Below are positions 27,124 through 35,948 of a stretch of 41,218 nt of DNA, piece by piece (positions within the stretch are counted from its first letter, which is position 1; each line of letters starts with the position of its first letter). The notes under the pieces were generated by a model. That model was not told the origin of the DNA. It made no database searches and saw nothing but the letters and a program-made list of their open reading frames with translations. The DNA lies in NCBI GenBank assembly GCA_025361205.1, contig JANYAS010000170.1, forward strand, positions 1-41,218, in the 5' to 3' direction. The position numbers and the translations under genes were made by a program. Source of the stretch: Holophagaceae bacterium. Its GTDB lineage: Bacteria; Acidobacteriota; Holophagae; Holophagales; Holophagaceae.

Positions 27124-28413
27124 ATGCCCACGCCCGCCCGCATCCATGTCGCCCACGCCCTCCATGAAGTCTTTGGGGAGGGGGGCCGGGTGCCCGACAT
27201 CTGGGATCGCGACCTGGGCGAGGACGCGGCCTTGGCCCAGGCCCTGTTGGGGCTTTGCCTGCGCCGCTGGGGGCGAATCCAGGCCTGGGTGACGCCGCAA
27301 CTGAAGGATCCCACCCGGGGCGTGCCCTTGGGCACCCGGGTGGCCCTGGCCATCGGCCTCGCCCAGCTGGCCTGGCTGCCGGGGGTCAGCGACCATGCCG
27401 CCGTGAACGAAGCCGTGGAGCTTGCGGGGACCCAAGACCTGGGCTTCGCCCCCCACAAGGGCCTGGTGAACGCTCTCCTGCGCCGGGCCGCCAAGGACCG
27501 CGGGGCCCTCGCCGCCGAGCTGGAGGCCTTGTCCGCCGCCCTGGATCGCAGCCCGTCCGTCGAGCGGGCCCTACAGGCGGCTTTGACACCGCATGGGGCG
27601 TTTCTGGCCGCCGATCTCGAAGCCCTCTGGTCCAAGCTCCAGCAGCCCCCCCGCCCCGCCTTCCGGCTGCTGAAGGGCGACCTTCCCGAGGGGCTGGTGT
27701 CTGATCCCGACCTGCCGGGCTGCCTGCGCCTGGCGGAGGGCGCCCCCTTTCCCCGCCCTTGGCTGGAATCGGCGGGTGGCATGGTGCAGGACCGCAGCTC
27801 CCAGGCCCTGCTGGCCTACGCCCGTGAGGGCCCGGTGACGCGCATCCTGGATGCCTGCGCCGCCCCCGGCGGCAAGTCCACGGCCCTCTCCCTGCGCCAC
27901 CCCGGCGCCCTCCTCACGGCCCTGGAGGTCCACCCGAAGCGCGCCGCCCGCCTGCGCCAGACCCTCCAGCAACGGGGGATCGAAGCCCACGTCATCGAGG
28001 CCGATGCCGCCCAGTGGCTGGAGACCGCTGCGGGCACCTTCGACCTCATCTTGTTGGACGCCCCCTGCAGCGGCAGCGGCACCCTGCAGAAGCACCCCGA
28101 GTGGCCCTGGATCGCCCACGACGACCAGCCCCGCCTCACCGGCCTCCAGCACCGCCTCCTGGCCGCCGCCGCTGAGCGCCTTGCCCCCGGGGGCCTGATG
28201 ATCTACGCCGTGTGCTCCTGGCTGCCGGAGGAGGGCGAGGCCCACCGCGCGTGGCTGGCCCAGGCCCGGCCGGACCTGGTCCCCGCGCCGGTGTGGCCCG
28301 GGGCCCTGGGGGCGGAAGTGGATGCCCAGGACGGCCTCACAGCCTGCTTCCGACCCCACCCGCTGCGCTGGGAGGGGGAGGGCTTCCAGGGCTTTGCCGT
28401 GCGCAAGGCGTAA
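27124..28413 (+). CDS. rsmB: 16S rRNA m5C967 methyltransferase RsmB
   Basis: SAM-dependent methyltransferase that makes m5C967 in 16S rRNA. It has 429 residues. An N-terminal NusB-like RNA-binding domain (about 1-140) is followed by the Rossmann methyltransferase domain: SAM motif ILDACAAPGGKST (241-253), motif IV LLDAPCSGSG (310-319, C315) and motif VI YAVCSWLPEE with the nucleophile C364. Both cysteines of the RsmB/NSUN mechanism are present, as is HPEWPW. The start is ATG 27124 with GGAG nearby; a CATAAT at 27094-27099 could be a -10 element. It is a single gene, converging on the LacI-type regulator. Confidence 0.94.
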   Translation: MPTPARIHVAHALHEVFGEGGRVPDIWDRDLGEDAALAQALLGLCLRRWGRIQAWVTPQLKDPTRGVPLGTRVALAIGLAQLAWLPGVSDHAAVNEAVELAGTQDLGFAPHKGLVNALLRRAAKDRGALAAELEALSAALDRSPSVERALQAALTPHGAFLAADLEALWSKLQQPPRPAFRLLKGDLPEGLVSDPDLPGCLRLAEGAPFPRPWLESAGGMVQDRSSQALLAYAREGPVTRILDACAAPGGKSTALSLRHPGALLTALEVHPKRAARLRQTLQQRGIEAHVIEADAAQWLETAAGTFDLILLDAPCSGSGTLQKHPEWPWIAHDDQPRLTGLQHRLLAAAAERLAPGGLMIYAVCSWLPEEGEAHRAWLAQARPDLVPAPVWPGALGAEVDAQDGLTACFRPHPLRWEGEGFQGFAVRKA

Positions 28414-28466
28414 CCAGGGAAGGCTGCTCGCCTGCCCCCAGCAGGTCCAGATGAGGGGGCTTCACC

Positions 28467-29429
28467 CTACCGGGGCGCGGGCCCCAGGGTGGCGCCTTCG
28501 ATGATCTTCACGGGGACCACGATGTGCCGGACGGTGTCGCGCTCGATGGCCCCTAAAGCGAGGGTGACGGCTTCGTGGGCGATGGCGGGGATATCCTGGG
28601 CCACGGAGGCAAGCCCGGGGTAGAGCTCCACCAGCCCGTCGAAGCCCAGCACGGACACCTGGTCGGGCACGGATATTCCCAGGTCCGCGAGGGCGCCCAG
28701 CACGCCCACGGCCATTTCGTCGGTGGCGCAGAAAATCCCTGTGGGCCGGTGTCCCTGCTTCCAGGCGTCCCGCAGGAGGCGGTAGCCGCCCAGCACGGAG
28801 CCCCCGCCATGCAGGATGACCGGGGCCAGGGGTCCCCCGCCGTGTTGGGCGAGGGCGGCGGTGAAACCGGCGGCGCGGTCCACAGCCCACTGGTGTTCGT
28901 CACTGCCGGTCAGATGCAGCAGATTGCGGTGGCCCAGTTCGAGGAGGCGCAGGCCGGCGAGCCGACCGCCGCCCGTGTCGTCCGGGGCCACGCAGGATAC
29001 CCCGGGATGGTGGCCGATGAGGGCCCCGGGCACGCCGCGCCGCCAGAGGGTGGCCAAGCGCTGATCGATGTCGGCGCAGTGGAACATCAGGACCGCGTCC
29101 AGCTTCCGCCGCACCGGGGTGATGTCCACCGGCAGTTCCACGAACTGGGTGGCGCGCAGCTGCATCTCCAGCAACAGGGCGCGCCAGATGACGTTGAAGT
29201 AGGGCGACAGCCGGTTTTCGCCCGCGCCCACCCAGATGCCGAGGGTGTGCTTGGTGCGCCGGGACAGCTCCCGCGCCACAGGGTCGGGTTCGTAGCCCAG
29301 TTTCTTCATCACGGCCAGAACGGTGGCCCGGGTATCGGCGGCGACAGTAGGCTTGTGGTTGATGACGCGGCTGACCGTGCCCGTGGAAACGCCGGCCTGC
29401 CGGGCGATCTCGCCGATGGTGATCTTCAT
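28467..29429 (-). CDS. LacI-family transcriptional regulator of the glucan cluster
   Basis: A 320-residue regulator with an N-terminal LacI helix-turn-helix (MKITIGEIARQAGVSTGTVS, then RVINHKPTVAADTR), a hinge helix near residue 53 (ARELS) and a periplasmic-binding-protein-like effector domain (TGIFCATDEMAVGVLGALADLG, SVLGFDG). The start at 29427-29429 puts the HTH at the usual place; an ATG at 29477 would add 16 residues. It lies 102 bp downstream of glucokinase on the same strand, so it is probably co-transcribed with glk and autoregulated. Its likely operators are the TGTAACCGRTTACA palindromes in the glk-amylase gap. The effector is presumably maltose, maltodextrin or glucose (inference). 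Confidence 0.88.
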   Translation of the reverse strand: MKITIGEIARQAGVSTGTVSRVINHKPTVAADTRATVLAVMKKLGYEPDPVARELSRRTKHTLGIWVGAGENRLSPYFNVIWRALLLEMQLRATQFVELPVDITPVRRKLDAVLMFHCADIDQRLATLWRRGVPGALIGHHPGVSCVAPDDTGGGRLAGLRLLELGHRNLLHLTGSDEHQWAVDRAAGFTAALAQHGGGPLAPVILHGGGSVLGGYRLLRDAWKQGHRPTGIFCATDEMAVGVLGALADLGISVPDQVSVLGFDGLVELYPGLASVAQDIPAIAHEAVTLALGAIERDTVRHIVVPVKIIEGATLGPAPR

Positions 29430-29531
29430 GGGGGCCGTCAAAGAAGGGGAAGCGTTGGGAAGGAGGCGCTGCCCCATGAATACCGTTCGGTTCCTGGGGC
29501 GTCAATGCGCGGGTGCTGCGGGTGGGGCAGG

Positions 29532-30566
29532 TCAGGTGGTGCAGGCCGGCGCATGGGCGGCGCCGTAGAGGCTCAGATCGTAATCGTGGACCAGGTAGAC
29601 CGGCGTGGCGCGGGTGAGCTGATCGAGGTGGGCCCGGTAGTTCTGGTCGAACCGGGCCATGAACCGGCCTTCCCCCAGGAAGTGTTCGGTGTTCTTGGCG
29701 GCGATGCCGCCGGCGAGGAACAGTCCGCCGGTGGGCAGGAAGACCGCACAGAGCTCCGCGCAGACTCGGGCGTAGAGATCCGCGAACAGGGCCATGGCAC
29801 GGCCGCAGGCGGGATCGGTGGCGGCCCGGGCCGAAATGGCGGCGGGCTGATCGGCGGCGGGCAGACCGAGCAGAGCCGAGGCCTCGGCCGACCAGGGCAC
29901 CCGGTGCGAATCGAGGAGGAAGCGGAAGATCTGCGCGAGCCCCTGCCCCGAGACGGCCATCTCGGCCCCCGGCGGGCCGGGCAGACCGGTGGCCAGATGC
30001 CGCCAGAGGGCCAGGGAGTCCTCGTCGTACACGGGCAGACCGATGTGGCCGCCCTCGCTGGGAAAGGCACGGGGACCCTGGGGTGTAGGGATGAGGAAGC
30101 CCACCCCCAGGCCTGTCCCCGCGCCCACCACCAGGGTCAGGCCCGAGGGATCGACCGCGGGCTGGTTGCCATTGCCATGGGGCAAGGGGGTCACCTGGAG
30201 CGGATCCGCCAGATCGAGCTGGAGCACCCCGCAAGAGAGGGCCGTGAAGTCGTTGACCAAGTGCACGGGGATGCCCAGGCTGCGTTCGAGGGCGGGCCCG
30301 TGGATGTCCCAGGGCGCGTTGGTGAGGTGGATGCGGCGGTCCAGCACCGGGCCTGCCCCGGACAGGCAGGCGCTTTGGGGGCGGACGGAGGGATCGGCGG
30401 CCAGGAAGCGCTGGATGGGCTCCAGGAGGGACTGCTCGTCCTGGGTGCGGTAGCGGTCCTTGCGGAGGAGGCGGAACCGAGACCCCTCCCTGGCCAGCAG
30501 CGCCAAATTGAGGTTGGTGCCGCCCACATCGGCCACCAGGATGGGGTTGTCAACGGTTGCAACCAT
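29532..30566 (-). CDS. glk: glucokinase
   Basis: Phosphorylates glucose to glucose 6-phosphate with ATP in the cytoplasm. It has 344 residues and belongs to the Glk (non-ROK) family: phosphate-1 motif VADVGGTNLNLALL (11-24), HLVNDFTAL with the catalytic aspartate, VVGAGTGLGVGFL, SEGGHIGL and LAGGIAAKN. The ATG (30564-30566) has a strong GAGGTGA 7 nt upstream. It is read leftward from a TTGAAA-17-TTTATA promoter with a ~150-nt leader. It uses the glucose released by the divergent maltodextrin system, and the LacI-type regulator follows it. Confidence 0.94.
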   Translation of the reverse strand: MVATVDNPILVADVGGTNLNLALLAREGSRFRLLRKDRYRTQDEQSLLEPIQRFLAADPSVRPQSACLSGAGPVLDRRIHLTNAPWDIHGPALERSLGIPVHLVNDFTALSCGVLQLDLADPLQVTPLPHGNGNQPAVDPSGLTLVVGAGTGLGVGFLIPTPQGPRAFPSEGGHIGLPVYDEDSLALWRHLATGLPGPPGAEMAVSGQGLAQIFRFLLDSHRVPWSAEASALLGLPAADQPAAISARAATDPACGRAMALFADLYARVCAELCAVFLPTGGLFLAGGIAAKNTEHFLGEGRFMARFDQNYRAHLDQLTRATPVYLVHDYDLSLYGAAHAPACTT

Positions 30567-30722
30567 GGGTGCATCACCTCAGAAGGACGAAAAGACCTGC
30601 TGTTGGGCTTCTACCGAAAAAGAGGGCCGACAGCTACAGATGGTCCATGGTTCCCGGAAGGGCGTCCACCGGATCCCCGAGTCCTCTTCAGCGGGGCGGA
30701 CCCAGTGCGCGTGGGGTGCCAA

Positions 30723-30751
30723 TATAAACAGAATGGAATAAATAATTTCAA
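30723..30751 (-). promoter_or_regulatory. sigma70-type promoter for glk-lacI
   Basis: On the minus strand TTGAAA (complement of 30746-30751) and TTTATA (complement of 30723-30728) are separated by exactly 17 bp. The start of transcription is expected near 30716. No LacI-type palindrome overlaps it; the nearest is 84 bp upstream, so repression of glk would need looping or be weak. Confidence 0.7.
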
Positions 30752-30791
30752 GCGAGTCACAAGAAAGTTCCCAGCAGCTCAAATTACCATC

Positions 30792-30821
30792 TTGACATAC
30801 CCGTGACGCCATTCGACCATA
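30792..30821 (+). promoter_or_regulatory. probable promoter for the amylase-lamB-mal operon
   Basis: TTGACA at 30792-30797 is a perfect -35. The matching -10 is weak: GACCAT (17-bp spacing) or ACCATA (18-bp). The first LacI-type palindrome (30835-30848) lies just downstream, about +5 to +20, where a bound repressor would block initiation or escape. The weak -10 suggests low basal activity. Confidence 0.5.
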
Positions 30822-30834
30822 CCTGCGACCTTCT

Positions 30835-30848
30835 TGTAACCGATTACA
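30835..30848. promoter_or_regulatory. LacI-family operator 1
   Basis: TGTAACCGATTACA, a palindrome apart from one base, with the central CG typical of LacI-family operators. It differs from operator 2 at one position and is centred 96 bp from it. Confidence 0.7.
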
Positions 30849-30930
30849 TTCGGCTCGTCAGACGACGACCACCACCACCCTCCTCAGCACCCCCCGATGC
30901 CGACCGGAACCGTCCCACCAACTCAGATTG

Positions 30931-30944
30931 TGTAACCGGTTACA
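30931..30944. promoter_or_regulatory. LacI-family operator 2
   Basis: TGTAACCGGTTACA, a perfect 14-bp palindrome (TTGTGTAACC... on its left flank) with central CG. It lies in the untranslated leader of the glucan operon, 70 bp before the amylase start, so it may act as a roadblock or as the partner of operator 1 in a loop. Confidence 0.75.
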
Positions 30945-31014
30945 AGACATTCCAAGCCCCACCCTGTAGTCCCCCCTGATGCCGCCCCTTCTGTCCCCCC
31001 AAGGAATCCAGCCC

Positions 31015-32673
31015 ATGCCCGTCCGGAAAGCTGAGGATCGTCCCACTCCCGCCGCCGAATGGTGGCGCGGTGCGGCGATCTATCAGATCTATCCCCGGAG
31101 CTTCCAGGATACCAACGGGGATGGCATCGGCGATCTGCCCGGGATCACCGCCCACCTGCCCTACGTGGCCGAGCTGGGGGTGGATGCCATCTGGATATCG
31201 CCCTTCTTCACGTCGCCCATGAAGGATTTCGGCTACGACGTGTCGAACTACCGGGACGTGGATCCCACCTTCGGCACCCTGGCGGATTTCGACCGCCTGG
31301 TGGCGGAGGCGCACCGCCTGGGCCTGAAGGTGCTCATCGACCAGGTGCTGTCCCATTCCTCCAACCAGCACGCCTGGTTCAAGGAAAGCCGGAAGAGCCG
31401 GGACAACGCGCGGGCGGACTGGTACGTCTGGGCCGACGCGCGGCCCGACGGCACGCCGCCCAACAACTGGCAGTCCGTCTTCGGCGGGTCCGCCTGGGCC
31501 TGGGAGCCGCGCCGGCGCCAATACTTCCTCCACAATTTCCTGGAATCCCAGCCGGACCTGAACTTCCACCATGAGCCGGTGCAGGCCCAGCTGCTGGAGG
31601 AAGTGCAGTTCTGGATGGAGCGCCAGGTGGACGGGTTCCGTTTCGACGCCTGCAACTTCCACTTCCACGATCAAATGCTGCGGAACAATCCGCCGGCCCG
31701 GCCGGGAAAGGTGGAGCTCACCTCCGTGCGCGAAGGCAATCCCTACGGGTGCCAGATCCACCGCTACGACAAGAGCCGCCCCGAAAACATCGCATTCTTG
31801 AAGCGCCTCCGGACGCTCATGAACCAGTACGGCGTCACGAGTGTGGGCGAGATCGGGGACGAGGGCGCCCTGGCCACCATGGCCGAGTACACAGCCGACG
31901 GCGACAAGCTCCACATGGCCTACGGCTTCAGCCTCTTCACGGAGGAATTCAGCGCAGCGCGCATCCGGTCCGTGGTGCAGGAGTTCGAACGGCGCATCCA
32001 GCCCGGCGGAGGCTGGGGCTGCTGGTCCCTGTCCAACCACGACTGTGTGCGAGTGGTCACCCGCTGGGGCAAGGGGGTGGACGACCCCGCCTTTGCGAAG
32101 CTACTGGTGGCCCTGTTGGGTTCCCTCCGCGGGAGCTTCTGCATCTACCAGGGCGAAGAACTGGGATTGCCCGAAGCCGAAGTTCCCTTCGACCGTCTCA
32201 TCGATCCCTATGGCATCACCTTCTGGCCCGACTACAAGGGCCGGGACGGCTGCCGAACCCCCATGCCCTGGACCCCCAACAAGCCCCGGGGCGGATTTTC
32301 GACGGTGGAGCCCTGGCTGCCCATGTTTCAGGATCACCTGGGCCGCTCCGTGGCCACCCAATCGGCGGATTCCGCGTCGGTGCTGCGCTTCTATCAGCAG
32401 TTCCTCGCCTGGCGGAAGGCGTCGGAAGCGTCGGAGGCTCTTTGCCACGGTGCCATCCACTTCTACCGGACCCCCGAACCCATCCTCGCGCTGCGTCGCG
32501 AGTGGGGTCAGGACCGGATCCTGGCGGTCTTCAACCTCAGCCCCGAAGGGGTCCGTTACACCCTTCCGGCCCGTGTGCAGCCCCTCGAGGGGCATGGGCT
32601 CAAGGCTGGCCGCCGCGACGGCCGGGACCTTTTCCTTCCCCCCTGGGGAGGGTTTTTTGGCCGCTTGGCCTGA
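31015..32673 (+). CDS. cytoplasmic GH13 alpha-glucosidase (oligo-1,6-glucosidase group)
   Basis: A 552-residue glycoside hydrolase family 13 enzyme with no signal peptide, so it acts in the cytoplasm on imported maltodextrins. The (beta/alpha)8 barrel has region I near D109-H114 (IDQVLSHSS), nucleophile D211 in GFRFDACNF, acid/base E279 in SVGEIGD and D343 in SNHDC. The domain-B motif QPDLNF (179-184) marks the oligo-1,6-glucosidase subgroup, which includes alpha-glucosidases, as opposed to MPDLN neopullulanases. The ATG at 31015 is preferred (AAGGA 9 nt upstream, and the catalytic fold begins soon after); an ATG at 30979 would add 12 residues. It is first in the glucan operon, downstream of the LacI operators. 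Confidence 0.9.
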   Translation: MPVRKAEDRPTPAAEWWRGAAIYQIYPRSFQDTNGDGIGDLPGITAHLPYVAELGVDAIWISPFFTSPMKDFGYDVSNYRDVDPTFGTLADFDRLVAEAHRLGLKVLIDQVLSHSSNQHAWFKESRKSRDNARADWYVWADARPDGTPPNNWQSVFGGSAWAWEPRRRQYFLHNFLESQPDLNFHHEPVQAQLLEEVQFWMERQVDGFRFDACNFHFHDQMLRNNPPARPGKVELTSVREGNPYGCQIHRYDKSRPENIAFLKRLRTLMNQYGVTSVGEIGDEGALATMAEYTADGDKLHMAYGFSLFTEEFSAARIRSVVQEFERRIQPGGGWGCWSLSNHDCVRVVTRWGKGVDDPAFAKLLVALLGSLRGSFCIYQGEELGLPEAEVPFDRLIDPYGITFWPDYKGRDGCRTPMPWTPNKPRGGFSTVEPWLPMFQDHLGRSVATQSADSASVLRFYQQFLAWRKASEASEALCHGAIHFYRTPEPILALRREWGQDRILAVFNLSPEGVRYTLPARVQPLEGHGLKAGRRDGRDLFLPPWGGFFGRLA

Positions 32674-32749
32674 ACCCATCCCCTTGTCCGATTTCCCACC
32701 CACCCCCTCACTCCGCCGCCCTGCGGCAAATCTTATTGGAGGCAAGATC

Positions 32750-34123
32750 ATGAAGGCTCTCTCCCTCATCAAGGCAGCGCTCCCCCTGGCGCTGATTTGT
32801 GGATCCCTCGTCGCCGATGACGTGGTCGAAATCCACGGCTACATGCGCGCTGGCGTTGGGCGTTCGTCAAACGGTGGCGAACAAGCGAGCTTCTACCTCC
32901 CCGGCGCCATCAACAACCCCTCGGGCGGCCCGGGCTACCGTCTCGGCAATGAACAGGACAACTACTTCGAATTGGCCATCGACGTAAAGGCCTACGAAAA
33001 GGGAAGCACGAACTTCAAGCTCCACTTCCGGCCCACGTTCCGGCAGTGGAATGGATCTCGGGACGCCAGTGTGGATGCCGGCGGCAATGTGGACGGCTCC
33101 CACTCGGCCACCCAGAACCAGATGGTCTTCCTCCGGGAAGGCTGGGGCGAGGCCAATGGCGTACTCGGCGATTCCACCCTGTTGAAGGATGCCAGCCTCT
33201 GGATGGGCCGCCGCTTCTACCAGCGCCACGACGTCCACATGATCGATTTCTACTACTGGAACAACAGCGGCGATGGCGTGGGCCTCGAAAACATCGATGT
33301 GGGCCTCGGCAAGTTCAGCTATGCCTACATCCAGGCGGACCGCAACAACGTCGATGGGGGCTGGAACGGTGGCGTGACAGGCTGGGCCCACTTCCCGGGC
33401 ACGGTCAACTCTGACGTCTACAACTTCAATGGCAAGGTGGTCGTGGCATCCCACGACCTTCGGTGGAGCGGCCTCGCCCCCTGGGAGGGCGCTTCCTTGA
33501 CCCTGGGCTTCCAGTACAACGAACCCAGCGTCCGCAAGGGCACCGGCAACCAGGCCTTCACAAACCTCGGCCGCCGGTGGCACCTGGAATACCAACAATC
33601 CGGGATTCTCGGGGGCGACAACAAGCTCTACTTCACCAAAGGCGACGGCTCCACCTTCTGGAACTGGTACAACCCCGAAGTGAACACCAAGATCAACTGG
33701 TGGATGGTGATGGACAACCTGTTCATCCAGCCGCTCCCCGAGCTCGGCATCGGTGCCGTGGCCATCCATCGGGTCCAGAACGAGGATTCGTCCCAGCCCG
33801 GGCACCGCGACATGACCTGGGATTCCATCGGCGCCCGACCCGTGTGGTTCTTCACCAACCACATCAGCCTGGCGGCGGAGGTCGGCTACGACCGCTTCAA
33901 GGTCACCGGCGACACCGAGACCCGCACCATGCTGAAGAAGACCCTCGCCCTGCAGTTCAGCCCCCAGAAGAGCTGGTGGTCCCGTCCGGTCCTCCGTCTT
34001 TTCGTCACCAAGGCGAACTGGAACAAGACCGCCACCAACTGGGGCACCCCCAGCGGGCTTGGCGTCTTCAGCGGCTCCCAGGCTGGCACCACCTTCGGCG
34101 CCCAGGTCGAGGCTTGGTGGTAA
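32750..34123 (+). CDS. lamB: maltoporin-like outer-membrane porin (LamB family)
   Basis: An 18-stranded LamB-type sugar porin, 457 residues. The signal peptide MKALSLIKAALPLALICGSL is cut after LVA (residue 22). The first strand VEIHGYMRAGVGRSS, the FYLPGA/YRLGNEQDNYFEL block and ASLWMGRRFYQRHDVHMIDF are characteristic of maltoporins. It ends AQVEAWW, with the aromatic C-terminus required by the BAM complex. GGAGG precedes the ATG by 6 nt. It lies between the cytoplasmic and the lipoprotein amylases, as expected for passage of maltodextrin into the periplasm, and implies an outer membrane. Confidence 0.92.
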   Translation: MKALSLIKAALPLALICGSLVADDVVEIHGYMRAGVGRSSNGGEQASFYLPGAINNPSGGPGYRLGNEQDNYFELAIDVKAYEKGSTNFKLHFRPTFRQWNGSRDASVDAGGNVDGSHSATQNQMVFLREGWGEANGVLGDSTLLKDASLWMGRRFYQRHDVHMIDFYYWNNSGDGVGLENIDVGLGKFSYAYIQADRNNVDGGWNGGVTGWAHFPGTVNSDVYNFNGKVVVASHDLRWSGLAPWEGASLTLGFQYNEPSVRKGTGNQAFTNLGRRWHLEYQQSGILGGDNKLYFTKGDGSTFWNWYNPEVNTKINWWMVMDNLFIQPLPELGIGAVAIHRVQNEDSSQPGHRDMTWDSIGARPVWFFTNHISLAAEVGYDRFKVTGDTETRTMLKKTLALQFSPQKSWWSRPVLRLFVTKANWNKTATNWGTPSGLGVFSGSQAGTTFGAQVEAWW

Positions 34124-34142
34124 TAGTTCCCTGAGAACACGG

Positions 34143-34160
34143 CCCGTCCTCCCGGGCGGG
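34143..34160 (+). other. intercistronic hairpin after lamB
   Basis: CCCGTCC (34143-34149), loop TCCC, GGGCGGG (34154-34160): a 7-bp stem with one G-U pair, followed by TCGTTTCC. It could act as a weak attenuator or as a 3' stabiliser that lets lamB be expressed more highly than the genes beyond it. Confidence 0.4.
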
Positions 34161-34194
34161 TCGTTTCCCGGCTGATCTTTTCCAAGGACATGAT

Positions 34195-35880
34195 GTGAAG
34201 CGCACCACCGTTTTATCCAGTGCCGCCCTGTTCGCCTTCCTCCTGGTGGGCGGGCTGGGCTGCCATGGCCCGAACGCCGACGCCGTCAGCCGGTATCCGG
34301 TGGACACGACGGTCATCGCCCCCGGCCAACAGTTGGAAAATGCGCCCGGCTGGTACCTGGATGCGGTGGTCTATCACATCTGGGTGAAGGCCTTCGCCGA
34401 TGGCGTCTACGGAGACGGCATCGGCGACCTGCCCGGCATCCAGGGCCGGCTGGACTACCTGCAGTCCCTGGGCGTGAACACTCTTTGGCTCTCCCCTGTT
34501 TTCGAGTGCGATTACAAGGGCGACAACATGCACGGCTACGACACGATGGACTACTACGCCATCAACGACCGCTTCGGCACCCGGGCCGACCTCAAGAACC
34601 TCATCGACGCGGTGCATGGCCGCGGCATGCGGATCCTCTTCGACTTCGTGCCGAACCACACCTCCACCAAGAACCCCTGGTTCACGAACGCCGCCACCCG
34701 GGACAGCTGGTACCTATGGAACACTGGCCAACCCGCCGGCTGGGGTCTGCCCTGGGGCGGCGGTGCCCCGCAGGACGTCTGGAGGAATGGCGCCTCAGGC
34801 TACTTTTACACCTCCTTCGCCACGGATTCCATGGCCGACCTCAACTTCTACAACCCCGCCGTGCAGGCCGAGCTGCGCAAGGTGCAGACCTACTGGCTGG
34901 ACCGAGGCTTCGACGGCATGCGCGTGGACGCGGTGCGCTACCTCTGTGAATCGGGCCCCGGCCAGCAGGCAGACCAGCCCGACACCCACTCCCAGTTGAA
35001 GGCGTTCCGAAGCCTCCTGGATGAGTACAGCACCGGCGACCTCCACCCCCACCCCGGGGGCGACGTCAGCAAGCACAGCGCGAAGGCCATGATCGCGGAG
35101 GCTTGGACCAACGACGCCTCGGGTGTGACGCCCTACTACGGCAACGGCACCAACGAGTTCCACCTGTGCCTGGACTTCGGCGCCCCCTGGGCCATCTACA
35201 ACACCATCAACCGGGGCGACGCCACGCAGCTGACCTCGCTTTGGGAGTTCGAACAGCGGACCTACCCTGCGGGCACCCGGTCAGCCACCTTCGATTCGAA
35301 CCATGACAACCTCATCTCCCGGCCCGGCACCCAGTACGGCGGCAGCAAGCCGAAGATCATCCTGGCCGAGGCGCTGAACCTCCTGTCCCCCGGCACGCCC
35401 ATCCTCTACTACGGAAACGAGGTCGGCATGACCGGCCAGGCGGGCACGGACCTCAACCTGCGCCAACCCATGGACTGGGCCGCCGTCACCACCCAGGCGG
35501 GCCAGCCGGATTCCATCCTCAGCTGGTGCAAGTACCTCATCCAGGCTCGCAGGGCCTATCCGGCCCAGCGAGGGGGATATGCGACGTTGCAAACGGACGC
35601 CGGAACCAAGGCCCTCGCCTACCTCCGCGACGCCGGCTCCGAGCGCCTGCTGGTGGTGGCCAACCTCAGCGCGACCCCGCAGACGGTGGTCGTATCGGGG
35701 CTGACGACCCACGGTGTGCCCGCGGGCGGGCCCGTGCAGGCCGTCCTGGGCGACCTTCGGGGCGTGACCACCCTGGCGGGCGACACCTACACCGCGACCG
35801 CCCTGCCCGCTTATGGCGTGCGAGTGCTGTATGTGGCAGGTTCGGGCTTCCAGACCACCCTTCACGGCGACCTGCCCTGA
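34195..35880 (+). CDS. GH13 alpha-amylase/neopullulanase-type lipoprotein
   Basis: A 561-residue GH13 enzyme with a lipoprotein signal: [13 protein letters not shown], lipidated cysteine 23. It is thus anchored to a membrane, outside the cytoplasm. The barrel motifs are FDFVPNHTS (149-157), nucleophile D245 in GMRVDAVRY, acid/base E302 in MIAEAW and D371 in SNHDN. The domain-B motif is MADLNF (213-218), close to the MPDLN of neopullulanase and cyclomaltodextrinase-like enzymes, so it probably trims branched or long maltodextrins. A C-terminal beta-sandwich domain follows the barrel. The start is GTG at 34195 with AAGGA 7 nt upstream. Confidence 0.88.
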   Translation: MKRTTVLSSAALFAFLLVGGLGCHGPNADAVSRYPVDTTVIAPGQQLENAPGWYLDAVVYHIWVKAFADGVYGDGIGDLPGIQGRLDYLQSLGVNTLWLSPVFECDYKGDNMHGYDTMDYYAINDRFGTRADLKNLIDAVHGRGMRILFDFVPNHTSTKNPWFTNAATRDSWYLWNTGQPAGWGLPWGGGAPQDVWRNGASGYFYTSFATDSMADLNFYNPAVQAELRKVQTYWLDRGFDGMRVDAVRYLCESGPGQQADQPDTHSQLKAFRSLLDEYSTGDLHPHPGGDVSKHSAKAMIAEAWTNDASGVTPYYGNGTNEFHLCLDFGAPWAIYNTINRGDATQLTSLWEFEQRTYPAGTRSATFDSNHDNLISRPGTQYGGSKPKIILAEALNLLSPGTPILYYGNEVGMTGQAGTDLNLRQPMDWAAVTTQAGQPDSILSWCKYLIQARRAYPAQRGGYATLQTDAGTKALAYLRDAGSERLLVVANLSATPQTVVVSGLTTHGVPAGGPVQAVLGDLRGVTTLAGDTYTATALPAYGVRVLYVAGSGFQTTLHGDLP

Positions 35881-35948
35881 CCTTGCTTTCCCGGCCCCGC
35901 GGCCTATCCATCAGACTTCGCCCCTCCAGTCCTTCCCCCGGAAACCCC

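Larger units (their letters stand above)
30567..31014. promoter_or_regulatory. 448-bp divergent control region between glk and the glucan genes
   Basis: The region between glk and the cytoplasmic amylase is the most AT-rich stretch of the window in its middle (about 30715-30850). It holds one promoter toward glk, one -35-like TTGACA toward the glucan genes and two LacI-type palindromes, each listed separately. The glk-side 150 nt forms the glk leader; the amylase-side 70 nt after the second palindrome holds a C-rich leader. I see no additional open frame. Confidence 0.7.

Noticed and set aside
26949..27782. Leftward extension of the alpha/beta hydrolase frame by ~280 codons
   Set aside because: The extra part is Arg/Ser/Pro-rich, overlaps rsmB, and the ATG at 26948 has GGGAGG 5 nt ahead and begins a complete hydrolase.
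30552..30564. GGTTGCAACC palindrome at the glk start as a third LacI operator
   Set aside because: It matches the TGTAACCGRTTACA pattern poorly and encodes the first residues of glk.
31841..32749. Upstream extension of the lamB frame through the amylase gene
   Set aside because: lamB has a signal peptide starting at 32750 with its own GGAGG; the upstream part is a shadow of the amylase.
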